Assembly (NCBI GenBank): GCA_963921935.1
Contig: OY998176.1
Coordinates: 81,942,960 to 82,006,959, forward strand
DNA length: 64,000 bases
Source of the DNA: Galeruca laticollis
Lineage: Eukaryota > Arthropoda > Insecta > Coleoptera > Chrysomelidae
Direction: 5' to 3'
Part shown: positions 63,795 to 64,000 of the stretch, piece after piece
Layout of the letters: each line of letters starts with the position of its first letter
Numbering within the stretch: the stretch's first letter is position 1
The notes under the pieces: generated by a model
Told to the model about the DNA's origin: nothing
The model's database searches: none
The model's input: only the letters and a program-made list of their open reading frames with translations
Translations under genes and position numbers: made by a program

Positions 63795-63884
63795 ATCGAA
63801 ACAATTGTCAATTTTTTAGAATTTTCAATAACTTCTATTATATTGTGGAATTAACTAGAGACCTTGAGTTTCATTTAAAAACAC
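63795..63884. mobile_element. right half of the palindromic MITE (third copy)
   Basis: AACAATTGTCAATTTTTTAG, TATTATATTGTGGAATTA and GAGTTTCATTTAAAAACAC match the right arm of the MITE at 13886-14059, ending before TA at 63885-63886. The left arm is absent. Confidence 0.75.
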
Positions 63885-64000
63885 TAAAAAAAAACTATGT
63901 TACGATAGAGTTGCCAGGTCGGTATTTACAAATTTAAATTGAGCGTATAGATATAATTTGACAGTAAGTTAAGATATAATAAATTATATATTTTTACAAG

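Overview
This is a piece of an arthropod nuclear genome, almost certainly an insect and plausibly a TE-rich beetle. It is about two-thirds A+T and mostly non-coding, with spliceosomal introns and many kinds of insect transposable element (TE). I cannot name the species from the sequence.

The only clear host gene is the 3' part of a cGMP phosphodiesterase of the PDE5/6/11 class, on the plus strand. It best resembles insect Pde6. Eight coding exons lie at 9117-9304, 16483-16841, 35192-35316, 36472-36670, 41717-41870, 41969-42114, 47090-47324 and 49789-49904. Their phases chain without a break into 506 residues: the end of a GAF domain, the whole HD-type catalytic domain, and a C-terminal basic stretch ending in CCIL, a CaaX prenylation signal. 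Earlier exons must lie to the left of the window. The introns are swollen by TEs; one is 18.35 kb.

Left to right. 1-4380: a Ty3/gypsy LTR element (gag, primer-binding site and one LTR, minus strand) inserted into a Jockey/I-like LINE. 4530-9100: hairpin repeats, an LTR-like block and a decayed pogo copy carrying a TA microsatellite and a MITE. 9449-11538: a mariner remnant split by an unidentified insert. 11598-14382: a nearly full-length pogo element with matching terminal inverted repeats (TIRs) and a PHD-like finger. 14869-16342: a 1.5-kb near-palindrome just upstream of the second exon. 17510-18665 and 60868-62085: two copies of a ~1.15-kb repeat carrying a tRNA-Ile-like sequence. 21437-24096: a Tc1/mariner-type fold-back element with 0.83-kb inverted arms. 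24190-29589: a DUF7869-type DNA transposon broken up by two ~1-kb arrays of ~172-bp units and a pogo fragment. 30230-35130: a BEL/Pao remnant split by another pogo element. 37600-40640: a DUF4817-type transposon split by a LINE. 45100-46090: another LINE. 47496-54660, which includes the last coding exon: several MITE-like elements, an element with an unrecognised ORF and a deleted PIF/Harbinger element. 55675-57037: a second DUF7869 gene with one visible frameshift. 59302-59715: a Crypton-like tyrosine-recombinase exon. 62551-63513: a Penelope-like element with a GIY-YIG domain.

The notable structural themes are inverted duplication inside DNA transposons, elements nested in elements, and short repeats built around perfect or near-perfect hairpins. 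Most TE proteins are visibly broken. The exceptions without an obvious break are the Penelope ORF, the DUF7869 gene apart from one frameshift, and of course the phosphodiesterase.
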